Under the pieces are notes generated by a model, which worked only from the letters and a program-made list of their open reading frames with translations, did no database searches and was not told the DNA's origin. From assembly GCA_024860875.1 (NCBI GenBank), contig JACPSZ010000007.1, positions 84,218 to 148,217 of the forward strand: a stretch of DNA of 64,000 nt. Reading direction: 5' to 3'. This document shows, in pieces, positions 25,681-34,237 of this stretch (its first letter is position 1; every line of letters starts with the position of its first letter). The translations under genes and the position numbers were made by a program. The stretch comes from Nitrososphaerota archaeon (lineage in GTDB: Archaea; Thermoproteota; Nitrososphaeria; Nitrososphaerales; UBA57).

Positions 25681-26652
25681 TTGATGAAATTGGGTGCATG
25701 GCAGACGCTTCGCTCACCACTGCAGCAGGAATTCCAAACCTTCAATACAAACATAAACTACAGTTTCAGTAACCCAAGAGTAATTTCGAAGACTAACAAT
25801 GCTATCGTTACGGAGCAGGGACTCTTCCACAATTTCAATTCGCTTAACGATCTTCCAAACAAAGAATGGCTAAAGTTTCAGAAGAGCTGGTTCGTGCTTA
25901 ACCCAAAGGCAAGGACAAAAGAAGTTCTGCTGCACCCAGCAAAGTTCCCAGAAGAGCTCGTAGAGAACTTTGTCAAATTTTTCACCAAAAAAGGTCAAAC
26001 GGTTCTTGATCCCATGACTGGCACTGGTAGCACGGTAATAGCATCACTTCAAAATGGGAGAAATGCAGTAGGAATAGAACTACTAGACAAGTACTTCCAG
26101 ATAACAAGGCAGAGAGTGATAATGGCCAAAGATGCAATCGAACAAGAAGAGGGAGAACATTCAATCAATGTTGCAGCAAAGCTGGTGCAAGGGGATGCAA
26201 GGCAGATGAAGAAAATGGATATCTCCCAAGTAGATTACTGCATAACCTCTCCTCCATACTGGGACATGCTGCACGCGAAGGGATTTGAAACACAGAAGGG
26301 TAGGAAGGAGAAAGGTTTCGACGTGCATTATTCTGACGATTCAAGAGATGTCGGTAACATATCAAATTACGAAGGATTCCTTGATGCGCTGACGGGGATT
26401 TATGCCAAGGTGCATGACGTTTTAAAGCCAGGCGGCTATCTTACAGTAATTGTGAAAAACGTCAAAAAGGGTGGCAGAATATACCCTCTTGCTTGGGATC
26501 TTTCCAGAAGGCTCAGCAATTTTTTCATCCTCAAAGACGAAAAGATATGGTGCCAAGACAACGTGAAACTCGCTCCTTACGGTTACGGGAGATGCTGGGT
26601 GAGTAACACTGTTCATCATTACTGCCTGAATTTTAGGAAGGACTGCGGCTAG
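25681..26652 (+). CDS. solitary DNA methyltransferase (N4/N6-type)
   Basis: 323 residues of the SAM-dependent amino-methyltransferase family. The SAM motif DPMTGTGS starts near residue 110 and the catalytic TSPPYW near 189, with KPGGYLTVIVKN after it. TSPPY is most often seen in N4-cytosine enzymes. The segment between the two motifs is short, so the target recognition part must lie elsewhere, perhaps the N-terminal 90 residues. No restriction endonuclease gene is adjacent. The start is TTG at 25681 or ATG at 25684. Confidence 0.8.
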   Translation: MMKLGAWQTLRSPLQQEFQTFNTNINYSFSNPRVISKTNNAIVTEQGLFHNFNSLNDLPNKEWLKFQKSWFVLNPKARTKEVLLHPAKFPEELVENFVKFFTKKGQTVLDPMTGTGSTVIASLQNGRNAVGIELLDKYFQITRQRVIMAKDAIEQEEGEHSINVAAKLVQGDARQMKKMDISQVDYCITSPPYWDMLHAKGFETQKGRKEKGFDVHYSDDSRDVGNISNYEGFLDALTGIYAKVHDVLKPGGYLTVIVKNVKKGGRIYPLAWDLSRRLSNFFILKDEKIWCQDNVKLAPYGYGRCWVSNTVHHYCLNFRKDCG

Positions 26653-26672
26653 GCAAGTTTTCTATTCAGACT

Positions 26673-27029
26673 TTGAATAGAGACGAAAAGGCATATCTAG
26701 GTAATGTTAAACCTCTATCACGATATATAATGCGTAGGCGTCCGGTTTTGCTAGGCGTTTTGTTAATCATAGCTGTACTAGCAATTCAGATCAACTCTGA
26801 CAACCAGTTCAAGACACTAATGCTCGGAGCTTCTGCAGGAAATGTTCAGCAGATTCCTGCTAACGCCGCTAACGCTGCAGCTATTCAACAAAGAATAGCA
26901 CTAACTGGAGGCTTTGGACTCTCAACTGATTCATACATTCGCTTTTCCAGCTATTTGATAAGTACGGCTGCAATAATGAGCATCCTTATTGGTGCTTTGC
27001 TTCCTGCAAAAAAGGCCGAAGTTTCCTAA
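26673..27029 (+). CDS. small two-helix membrane protein
   Basis: 118 residues not recognised by family. A basic N-terminus (YIMRRRP) leads into a helix VLLGVLLIIAVLAIQ, a Gln/Ala/Asn-rich middle about 50 residues long that should be outside the cell, and a second helix IMSILIGALLPA. It is first of three closely spaced genes with the surface protein and permease, so it may be part of the same envelope complex. TTG start. Confidence 0.6.
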   Translation: MNRDEKAYLGNVKPLSRYIMRRRPVLLGVLLIIAVLAIQINSDNQFKTLMLGASAGNVQQIPANAANAAAIQQRIALTGGFGLSTDSYIRFSSYLISTAAIMSILIGALLPAKKAEVS

Positions 27030-27044
27030 TTCTGTTGTGGTAAG

Positions 27045-30000
27045 ATGGCAAACAAAATAAGAAAGAGCGCAACGGCGTTCTTGATCCTGCTGTTATTGGC
27101 ACAAGTTCTTCAATACGTCCCTCGCTCCGAGGCCGTTACTCCGGGCATTTCCATTGCAAACGCTCTTGCTGTTTCTTCAGGAAGGGTGAATGCAACTTTT
27201 GCGGACGCACCGCAATATTACAAGGTAAACGTGCAAACGGGCGCGCTTTTGAGCATCCAGATGGATGTCCCACCAGGATCAGATCTTGACCTTACATTGT
27301 ATGATCCTGATAGCACGAACGATGACCCAAAGCAGATATCTGAATCCAAGAGTTTAGGTGACGGAGCTAGGGAATTCATAGAATTCCAAACTACCAAGAC
27401 AGGCTTCCATTATGTCAAAGTTTCAGGAGTGAAACATGTTGGAACTGGCACATACACCGTTGCATTTTTCGTCACTAATTTCAGGGTGCTTTTTGCAGGG
27501 TTCGGTACTCAAGATTCACTAACTGAAGTTGCTCCTGGCGACTTGGGGACAACTCTTTCCCTTGTCGTGAGAAACGGAGCAGACTTTGCAATCACGGACT
27601 TTATAGCAACAATAGACCTTCCTCCACAGTTTAGCAACAGCACCTCTGGAAGGGTACTAAGGCAGACTCTTACAAGCACGATTGCCGTTGGACAATCAGC
27701 TACGTTTTCATTCCTTGTCAATATTGCGCCCACCGCATCAATAGGATCGTATAATCTGATTCTCAGAATTGATTATTTGATGTCAAGTGGTCTTGTAAAA
27801 GGCAGCTCCGTAAACGTTCCAGTTCAGATAAGCGTAACAGGAAAGAGTTTGATTCGACTTGTAACCGAGAATCAGTTCCTTTTGCCCGAAACTACGAATG
27901 ATGTTACCCTTAAACTGAAGAACGAGGGGACATCTGCTACAGGGATAATCGACTTTTCACTGTCTGTTCCTTCTCCTCTAACGCTCGTCGGCTCTGACAA
28001 CAAATGGACTCTGCCATCTTTACAGCCAAGTCAGGAAGTTGCAATATCCTCCAAAATATTTGCACCATCAGCGAGCAAGGGTCAGGCGTTCCAGCTCACT
28101 GGGACTGCGACTTACAAAACTGCTGTCGGCAGCTCAAGGACAGAGATAAGAGTCGTCAGCCTTGTCGTGCAAGCAGTTGGTAGAGGAGTAATTTCCGTTG
28201 CAAGTACATATTGGGGTAGCAACAATGTAGAGATTCTTGTTGCACCTGGAGACAAAAGAGCGACGCTGACCGTAACAATTCAGAACTTAGACAATGGGCA
28301 GATAACTGGCATAACGCAAACACTGCGCTTAGCTCCTCCATTTGCGAATTCTACTGGAGGAAATACGATAAAGACATTCTATCCTAACGCAGTTTCAAGT
28401 GGTGGCCCTGCAAGCACGAGCTTTCTGCTGAATATTGCAAACGACGCTCAGATCCGGACATACTCTCTAAGTATGACAGTCGCATATTTGGATCAAAGGT
28501 CGCTTTCGCAAACCGTTGAGGTTTCTGTACCTGTAACACTAGTAGGAAGGAGCAACATACGAGTAAGTGTTCCTGCAAATGTTCTGCTGGGTGGCACCGC
28601 TAATGACGTATCGGTTGAGATCGTCAATTCTGGCACAGCTCCAGTGTATCTGGCAAACATTGCATTGACATTTGGAGCATCGTCCCCGCTAAGCGTTGTT
28701 GGAGGAGAGGTACAGAGGCTGGTTGATGTAATCGATGCGGGAGGGCGTGTCGCGGTGCCTTACAGGGTATACACGTCACCTTCTGCTGTTGAAGGATTGT
28801 ACTCTGCATCGCTTTCAATAGCGTATAGAGACACCAACGGTCAGTCTGGAAGCGAAACGAAGAGTCTGGGCTTTGTCGTAAAGTCTTGGACATCGCAAAT
28901 AACGGCAGAATCTGCCAACACGATTCTTGCAGCAGGCTCTATAAACAAAGTTGCGATAAAAGTTAGGAATACTGGAAACCAAGCAATTTCTTCTATAACT
29001 GCAACACTATCGGTTTCGGGTAGCGGTGCAGCCCCGCTTTCCCTTACATCCGGAAGCAGCCAATGGAACTTTGATCAAATCGCGGCCAAAGGTGAATCGA
29101 CTATTGATACACAGCTTTTCGCTACTGTAGCTTCTGCTGATGCATCTTACCCAGTACAGGTGCAGATATCTTACCTTGACGCCAACGGGTATCCTCACTC
29201 GGAAACAAAGACAGTAAGTTTCGCCGTTAAAGGATGGGTTTCTCCAATAGTCGTTGAAACTCAGCAACTGATACTATTGTCGGGTTCGGTCAATGCAATG
29301 TCCATCAAGATCAAGAATACGGGAAGCCAACCCATGAGTGCCGTTCAAGCGACTCTAATATTTCCATCATCCGCTGGAAGCACTCCACTCACACTTGCAT
29401 CTGGCTCTCCGACCTATTCGTTTAACCAGATAGCGGCGGGGGGTGAAACAGAAATTAAGCCGAGCATATTCGCAACATTAGCCGCGGCAGACACGTCCTA
29501 TCTGCTCCAAGTTCAGGTAATATACACTGATGCTGGAGGATACCAGCACACAGATACAAAGAGCTTCGGCCTTTCGGTCAGAGGCAAGATAGTCCTTGAA
29601 ACGCAGTCGCTTTCAGTAGTACCCGAAATTGTGACCGCAGGTGGAAACGTCACGATCGTGGGTAACGTACTGAACAAGGGGAATGTAGCGTCACGCTATA
29701 CCGAAGCAAGGGTAAGAGCCGATGGCCCAATTAGGCCGAACCAAGGTAGTAATCAATACCTTGGAGATATAGATCCAAACACACCGGTACCATTCAGCAT
29801 AACCTTCCAGCTCAATAGAACGGCACAGCAGGGCAGGTATCCAGTCACGGTGCAGTTCGTCTATGAGGATGAATATGGAAGCAAGTTTACGAACGAAGCA
29901 AGACTTCAGATTACTATTGCGCAACAGAGACAGCAGATTCAACAGGTCAGGGAGGTGCAGGAAGGCTTCCCTGCTCAAAATGCGCGAATATTATTTATAG

Positions 30001-30086
30001 CAGGATTTGCAGTAATAATAGTGCTTGGGTTGGCAGTGATAATGAGGGCTCGGGGAAAGTTAAAGTCAAAACAGGAGGTACTGTAG
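27045..30086 (+). CDS. large secreted surface protein with CARDB-like repeats
   Basis: 1013 residues: an N-terminal signal peptide (about 1-30), a pre-peptidase C-terminal-like domain (about 35-145, with GSDLDLTLYDP and GTYTVAF), then roughly seven Ig-like CARDB/COG1361-type domains. The two clearest, around 620-740 and 740-850, repeat the order NKVAIKVRNTGNQ/NAMSIKIKNTGSQ, FDQIAAKGE/FNQIAAGGE, and QISYLDANGYPH/QVIYTDAGGYQH. A C-terminal helix near 985-1000 anchors it. It is two bases upstream of an FtsX-type permease gene. Probably an extracytoplasmic binding or adaptor protein. Confidence 0.75.
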   Translation: MANKIRKSATAFLILLLLAQVLQYVPRSEAVTPGISIANALAVSSGRVNATFADAPQYYKVNVQTGALLSIQMDVPPGSDLDLTLYDPDSTNDDPKQISESKSLGDGAREFIEFQTTKTGFHYVKVSGVKHVGTGTYTVAFFVTNFRVLFAGFGTQDSLTEVAPGDLGTTLSLVVRNGADFAITDFIATIDLPPQFSNSTSGRVLRQTLTSTIAVGQSATFSFLVNIAPTASIGSYNLILRIDYLMSSGLVKGSSVNVPVQISVTGKSLIRLVTENQFLLPETTNDVTLKLKNEGTSATGIIDFSLSVPSPLTLVGSDNKWTLPSLQPSQEVAISSKIFAPSASKGQAFQLTGTATYKTAVGSSRTEIRVVSLVVQAVGRGVISVASTYWGSNNVEILVAPGDKRATLTVTIQNLDNGQITGITQTLRLAPPFANSTGGNTIKTFYPNAVSSGGPASTSFLLNIANDAQIRTYSLSMTVAYLDQRSLSQTVEVSVPVTLVGRSNIRVSVPANVLLGGTANDVSVEIVNSGTAPVYLANIALTFGASSPLSVVGGEVQRLVDVIDAGGRVAVPYRVYTSPSAVEGLYSASLSIAYRDTNGQSGSETKSLGFVVKSWTSQITAESANTILAAGSINKVAIKVRNTGNQAISSITATLSVSGSGAAPLSLTSGSSQWNFDQIAAKGESTIDTQLFATVASADASYPVQVQISYLDANGYPHSETKTVSFAVKGWVSPIVVETQQLILLSGSVNAMSIKIKNTGSQPMSAVQATLIFPSSAGSTPLTLASGSPTYSFNQIAAGGETEIKPSIFATLAAADTSYLLQVQVIYTDAGGYQHTDTKSFGLSVRGKIVLETQSLSVVPEIVTAGGNVTIVGNVLNKGNVASRYTEARVRADGPIRPNQGSNQYLGDIDPNTPVPFSITFQLNRTAQQGRYPVTVQFVYEDEYGSKFTNEARLQITIAQQRQQIQQVREVQEGFPAQNARILFIAGFAVIIVLGLAVIMRARGKLKSKQEVL

Positions 30087-30087
30087 C

Positions 30088-31404
30088 ATGAAACCGCAAG
30101 ACATAATCAAATTCAGTTATAATGCGTTAAGGAACAGAAAGCTTAGGGCAGCGCTGACAATTATTGGAATAGCTATAGGGCCTGCTACCATCGTCGCTCT
30201 TATTGCGGCTACAGGCGGTTTCGCCAATCAAGCGACTGCACAGTTCCAAAAACTCGGTGCTGAAACTATTCTGGTATCACCCGTTGGGAGGATTGCCGTG
30301 GCAGGTGCAGGACAGTCGCCTTTTGGAGGGAACAATGGAGGAGGGGCTTCTCTTGATGCGGATAATCAGAAAGCACTGGCAGGTTTAGACGGGGTTAAGA
30401 CGGTTCTTCCGTACTATCGCGTCAGCGCAACTATGAGGACCGGGACACAAAATTCCCAAGTTTCCATAATAGCTTTGGATACAGTACAGCTTCGTTCTCT
30501 ATTCCCGGGAATCCAGATAAGCGAGGGTTCAGAGCCCGGGAGCAGCGAATTTACATCCGCACTAGTAGGGTATAACGTTGCCCACCCGGGTGGAGCATCT
30601 TCAGATTTAACACTCAACCAAGTGGTTTCAGTTTCATACTCTGTAAGGAATCAGAGGCAGAGCACCACTGAAAGTAGGTCGTTTGTCGTAAAAGGTGTCC
30701 TTAATCAGTTCGGCCAAGGACTCTTCCTTAACCCTGACGATACGATATTCGTCAATATGGGCACTGGAAGACTCTTGACTAAATCAAACACTTATTCAGG
30801 GTTCTATGTCGTTGCAAAATCTGCAGACGATGTGACTGACATAGTTGGGCAGATAAACGACAGATACAGCAGCGAAATGCGAGCAACAACAGTTTCCTCC
30901 ATACTTTCAACCGTTCAGACTATAACATCTAACATAAGTAACCTCCTCGGGTCGATAGCTGCGGTTTCCGTAGTTGTGGCTTTCACTGGTATAATGACGA
31001 CCATGCTCACATCTGTAAATGAAAGGGTGAGGGAGATAGGGATGCTAAAGGCTCTTGGAACCACTAGACGCGGAATCATGCTCATATTTCTCTCCGAGGC
31101 TGTCCTTGCAGGTTTCATAGGAGGCTTGATCGGAGCTGCAATGGGCTCATCGCTATCGTTCTGGGTAGCATCTTCGCTCTTCAGCGGGGGTCTTGGAATT
31201 GGAGGTCCGGTTCGTCTTGGTGCACGTCCACCTGGACAAGGTGGAGGAGCCGCTGCTCCTGCAGTTGCTATTACTCCTGCCATAACGCCAGAGCTCTTTG
31301 CTGGGGCTGTTGTGCTTGCTGTTGTCGTAGCAATCCTTGCAGGCATGATACCCGCATGGAAGGCATCTAAGCTTACGCCCGTTCAGGCTCTAAGTAGAGA
31401 ATAG
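30088..31404 (+). CDS. ABC-type permease of the MacB/FtsX family
   Basis: 438 residues. One N-terminal membrane helix (LRAALTIIGIAIGPATIVAL) is followed by a large outside domain of about 220 residues and three C-terminal helices. After the second helix comes NERVREIGMLKALGTTRRGIM, the typical coupling segment of this family. Between helices three and four lies a Gly/Pro/Ala-rich loop. The partner ATPase gene is not in the window. Such permeases move lipids, lipoproteins or peptides, or transmit force to envelope proteins. Confidence 0.85.
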   Translation: MKPQDIIKFSYNALRNRKLRAALTIIGIAIGPATIVALIAATGGFANQATAQFQKLGAETILVSPVGRIAVAGAGQSPFGGNNGGGASLDADNQKALAGLDGVKTVLPYYRVSATMRTGTQNSQVSIIALDTVQLRSLFPGIQISEGSEPGSSEFTSALVGYNVAHPGGASSDLTLNQVVSVSYSVRNQRQSTTESRSFVVKGVLNQFGQGLFLNPDDTIFVNMGTGRLLTKSNTYSGFYVVAKSADDVTDIVGQINDRYSSEMRATTVSSILSTVQTITSNISNLLGSIAAVSVVVAFTGIMTTMLTSVNERVREIGMLKALGTTRRGIMLIFLSEAVLAGFIGGLIGAAMGSSLSFWVASSLFSGGLGIGGPVRLGARPPGQGGGAAAPAVAITPAITPELFAGAVVLAVVVAILAGMIPAWKASKLTPVQALSRE

Positions 31405-31445
31405 AACATCTTGCACGCGCCCCTGCGCAACGACGGGGGGTTATG
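31405..31445 (-). repeat. GC-rich hairpin repeat (copy 3, reverse)
   Basis: Read on the minus strand it is ACCCCCCGTCGTTGCGCAGG followed by GGCGCGTGCAAGATG, matching the first half of copy 2 at almost every base. It begins directly at the permease stop codon. The palindromic second half found in copies 1 and 2 is missing here. Confidence 0.65.
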
Positions 31446-31625
31446 GGATCAATTTTCTCTGTTTTAATTATCTCATGTTGCGTAGTAAGCTTCTGTGATT
31501 AGTGCTCGTCATTCCTCTACGAGCCACTCTTTAGCATTTTTTCTAATTGTTCGAAATTCTCTGCAAGTATTTTCACAACTTGGTAGCAATAATGCTAACA
31601 GCATCGAATACCGATGTCCCAGAAT

Positions 31626-31817
31626 TTACTCTATCAAGTTAGCTATGCCAACAGATAGAACTGATAGCGAGGCTGCTGCCGAAAAGAAACCAACTACCAG
31701 ATTAACTATCGTAGCATCGACAACTTGCACGATAAGAAAGTTAGAAGCCACCAGTCCAAGAACACCTGCTACAGCAAACAAAATTACGCTCTTTAATTTC
31801 TTGTTCATATCACTCAC
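31626..31817 (-). CDS. small two-helix membrane protein
   Basis: 63 residues from GTG (or 60 from the ATG at 31808). Two hydrophobic helices, SVILFAVAGVLGLVASNFLI and VGFFSAAASLSVLSVGIAN, follow a Lys-rich start. A plus-strand reading frame over the same bases has no protein-like features. The region between it and the permease (31446-31625) holds nothing else I can support. Not recognised; moderate confidence that it is expressed. Confidence 0.45.
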   Translation of the reverse strand: MSDMNKKLKSVILFAVAGVLGLVASNFLIVQVVDATIVNLVVGFFSAAASLSVLSVGIANLIE

Positions 31818-31885
31818 ACATTAAAGCTCAACATTTATTATTTAACCACTACCAGAGCAGTACTTGAAATTTCAGAGGAGATAGT

Positions 31886-32962
31886 ATGCTAAAAGCAGCC
31901 ATAGTAGGAGCAACTGGAGTAGTCGGGCAACAGTTCATAGTTGCCCTTCAGAACCATCCATGGTTTGAGATAGTTGGGCTTGCAGCCTCGGAGCGCTCGG
32001 CAGGCAAGAGGTACGGCAATGCTATAAAAGATGAGAAGAGTGGCGCTATGTACTGGTTCTGCAATGAGGCTCCAGAACCAGGTGTATTGGAGCAGGAAGT
32101 TTTGCTGGGAGACACGCTTGATGCTTCAAAATACGACGTAATCTTCTCCTCATTGGAGAGCGACTCTTCAAGACAATTAGACGCAAAGTATGCAAAGACA
32201 ACTCCCGTAGTTAGTACTGCTGCAGCTTTCAGATATGACGATGACGTCCCGATAATAATTCCGGGAGTCAATGAGGAACATTTAGGACTGCTAGAATACC
32301 AGAAGAAGAAAAGAGGATGGGAGGGTTTCATCTCGCCACAGCCAAACTGTACGACTACAGGAATGGCGATAACTCTGAAGCCCATATTCGATGATTATGG
32401 AATAAAGACTGTCATAATGACATCAATGCAGGCAGTTTCGGGAGCTGGAAGGAGCCCGGGAGTTCTTGCTCTAGACATTACGGATAACGTGATTCCATAC
32501 ATCCCGAAGGAAGAGGAGAAAGTCCAGATCGAAACAAAGAAGATTCTTGGCAAGCTCAACTCAAATTCAATAATTCCTGCCAACTTCAGGGTGAGCTGCA
32601 CATGTACAAGAGTAAACGTCAGAGAGGGTCATACTGAAACTGTCTTTGCAGAGACTGCAAGAAAGGCAGAGCCAGAGGACATCGTAAAATCGATGAAGAA
32701 ATACTCGAAGAAGTTTGCCAGCAGAGGCCTCCCCTCCGCACCAAAGGAGATGATAACAATTTCCGACGATCAATTTAGGCCTCAACCAAGGCTGGACAGG
32801 GACAACGAAGGCGGCATGACTACTACGGTGGGGAGGATAAGGAAAGATGTAGCATTTGAGAATGGAATAAAGTATGTCCTTGTATCTCACAATACCAAGA
32901 TGGGGGCCGCAAAGGGTGCAGTATTAACAGCAGAGATATTAGCGAAGTCGGAACTGCTCTAA
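31886..32962 (+). CDS. asd: aspartate-semialdehyde dehydrogenase
   Basis: 358 residues, archaeal type. N-terminal AAIVGATGVVGQQF binds NADP; the catalytic Cys is in SPQPNCTTTG (about residues 151-160); SMQAVSGAGRSPG and the substrate-binding FRVSCTCTRVNVREGHTE follow. It reduces aspartyl phosphate in lysine/threonine/methionine synthesis. Malonyl-CoA reductase of Sulfolobales is a close paralogue of the same length, so this alternative cannot be excluded by sequence reading alone. An Lrp-type regulator follows. Confidence 0.87.
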   Translation: MLKAAIVGATGVVGQQFIVALQNHPWFEIVGLAASERSAGKRYGNAIKDEKSGAMYWFCNEAPEPGVLEQEVLLGDTLDASKYDVIFSSLESDSSRQLDAKYAKTTPVVSTAAAFRYDDDVPIIIPGVNEEHLGLLEYQKKKRGWEGFISPQPNCTTTGMAITLKPIFDDYGIKTVIMTSMQAVSGAGRSPGVLALDITDNVIPYIPKEEEKVQIETKKILGKLNSNSIIPANFRVSCTCTRVNVREGHTETVFAETARKAEPEDIVKSMKKYSKKFASRGLPSAPKEMITISDDQFRPQPRLDRDNEGGMTTTVGRIRKDVAFENGIKYVLVSHNTKMGAAKGAVLTAEILAKSELL

Positions 32963-33017
32963 AACAACACTTAAATTCCCTGTAGATTTCTTACGCAAAT
33001 ACGAGACGACATCAAAA

Positions 33018-33482
33018 ATGGCAAAGATTGATGAACTAGACCTAAAGATTCTGACCGAATTAGTAAAAGACGCAGGCATCTCCGTTCCCAAGCTCAGCAA
33101 GAAGATAAACGTCAATTCGTCCGTAGCGTACAGCAGAATAAAGAGACTATCAAAAAAGAACCTCGTTGAGAAGTTCACAGTTTTAGTTAATGAAAGGCTC
33201 CTTGGCTATACAGTCGATGCAGTTATAGGCTGCAACATCGACTCAAGGTTAAGGGAGAACATCGTTAGAGAGATACTTGACCTCGATCAGGTTAGGGACA
33301 TTTCCGAAGTTACAGGCAGGTTCGACCTTCTGGTCAACGTGAAGGCGAGATCGCTGGACGACCTACACAACATGATCTCAGCGAAGATAGGAAAGATAAA
33401 CGGAGTGCAGCATACTGAAACCTTCATAGAAATGAAAAGGACAAGGAAGGACCCCGAATATAAGGAACTTCCAAAAGAGTAA
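33018..33482 (+). CDS. Lrp/AsnC-family transcription regulator
   Basis: 154 residues. An N-terminal helix-turn-helix (IDELDLKILTELVKDAGIS, SVAYSRIKRL) is followed by the RAM ligand-binding domain with VRDISEVTGRFDLLVNVKAR and a final MKRTRKDPEYKEL. Such proteins sense amino acids. It lies 55 bases after asd, suggesting amino-acid control, but no binding sites could be assigned. Confidence 0.88.
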   Translation: MAKIDELDLKILTELVKDAGISVPKLSKKINVNSSVAYSRIKRLSKKNLVEKFTVLVNERLLGYTVDAVIGCNIDSRLRENIVREILDLDQVRDISEVTGRFDLLVNVKARSLDDLHNMISAKIGKINGVQHTETFIEMKRTRKDPEYKELPKE

Positions 33483-33535
33483 TGAAGGTTAACTAGCGAA
33501 TAGCTTTTTAGCATTCCATCACTACAGGGTAACGT

Positions 33536-34237
33536 TTGGATCCTCTGGTAAGGTTCAGCCAGCCTGAAAGCGAGAATATCTTACCTGCTAGACTGAAGTC
33601 TTCAGTACTCAAGAGGATGAAGTATGTTGAAAAAGGTATCAAGAGGGTTCAGATAGCCGCTAACCTCCTTTATCCAAAATATTATGTCGAACCCGTATTG
33701 CCAGTAACCGAAACTATCCATGAGATGGGCCAGCTTGGTGTTTTATACGCAAGGACGATACCTGTGGTCGGCCCTGCTGGAGTAGAGATCGTTGTCCAAT
33801 TGTCTGCGGCGCTTGTTGCCTATGCGGCCACGTCAACGATCAATGCGGTTTTGGCCCACGAATTCTTGCACTATGTAGAGTTCGTAAGGAAGTTCACCAA
33901 TATGGATTCTTTGGCTGAAGAAATTTCAACGACAATTTACGAGTCAGTCTATGCTGACGCTGAAAGATTGTACGATCCAAAATTGCTCTACAAGGACAAG
34001 CGTCTGATAAATTTGCTCGAAAAGAAGTTTGCAGGTGGTTTGAACGATCCTAAACTGCATGAAAAGACGACGAAGAACTGGGTAGGAAAAGGATTACCAA
34101 TTTTGCGCATCACTCCAGAGAGCAACACGATGAGAATCCCAGTTTCAGCAGCGCTGAAATCCAATTTTGACATCATGGTCAAAATGCGTATCGAGGAGCT
34201 GGACAGGATGGTAATTGAACGCGCCCAGAGAGTTTAG
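33536..34237 (+). CDS. HExxH putative metalloprotease
   Basis: 233 residues. The zinc-binding type motif AHEFLHYVEF has His108, Glu109 and His112, placed after a hydrophobic segment GVEIVVQLSAALVAYAATST. A third metal ligand may be one of the Glu in SLAEEISTTIYE. I do not recognise the family. Its end overlaps the next gene by 23 bases, so the two are probably co-translated and functionally linked. TTG start. Confidence 0.65.
   Translation: MDPLVRFSQPESENILPARLKSSVLKRMKYVEKGIKRVQIAANLLYPKYYVEPVLPVTETIHEMGQLGVLYARTIPVVGPAGVEIVVQLSAALVAYAATSTINAVLAHEFLHYVEFVRKFTNMDSLAEEISTTIYESVYADAERLYDPKLLYKDKRLINLLEKKFAGGLNDPKLHEKTTKNWVGKGLPILRITPESNTMRIPVSAALKSNFDIMVKMRIEELDRMVIERAQRV

Noticed and set aside
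31495..31824. Plus-strand reading frame of 109 codons
   Set aside because: Ser/Thr-rich shadow composition with no motif; the minus-strand frame has clean membrane helices.
31886..32962. Malonyl-CoA reductase of a carbon-fixation cycle
   Set aside because: Same family as Asd and not separable by eye; the neighbouring amino-acid-type regulator and absence of other cycle genes favour Asd.
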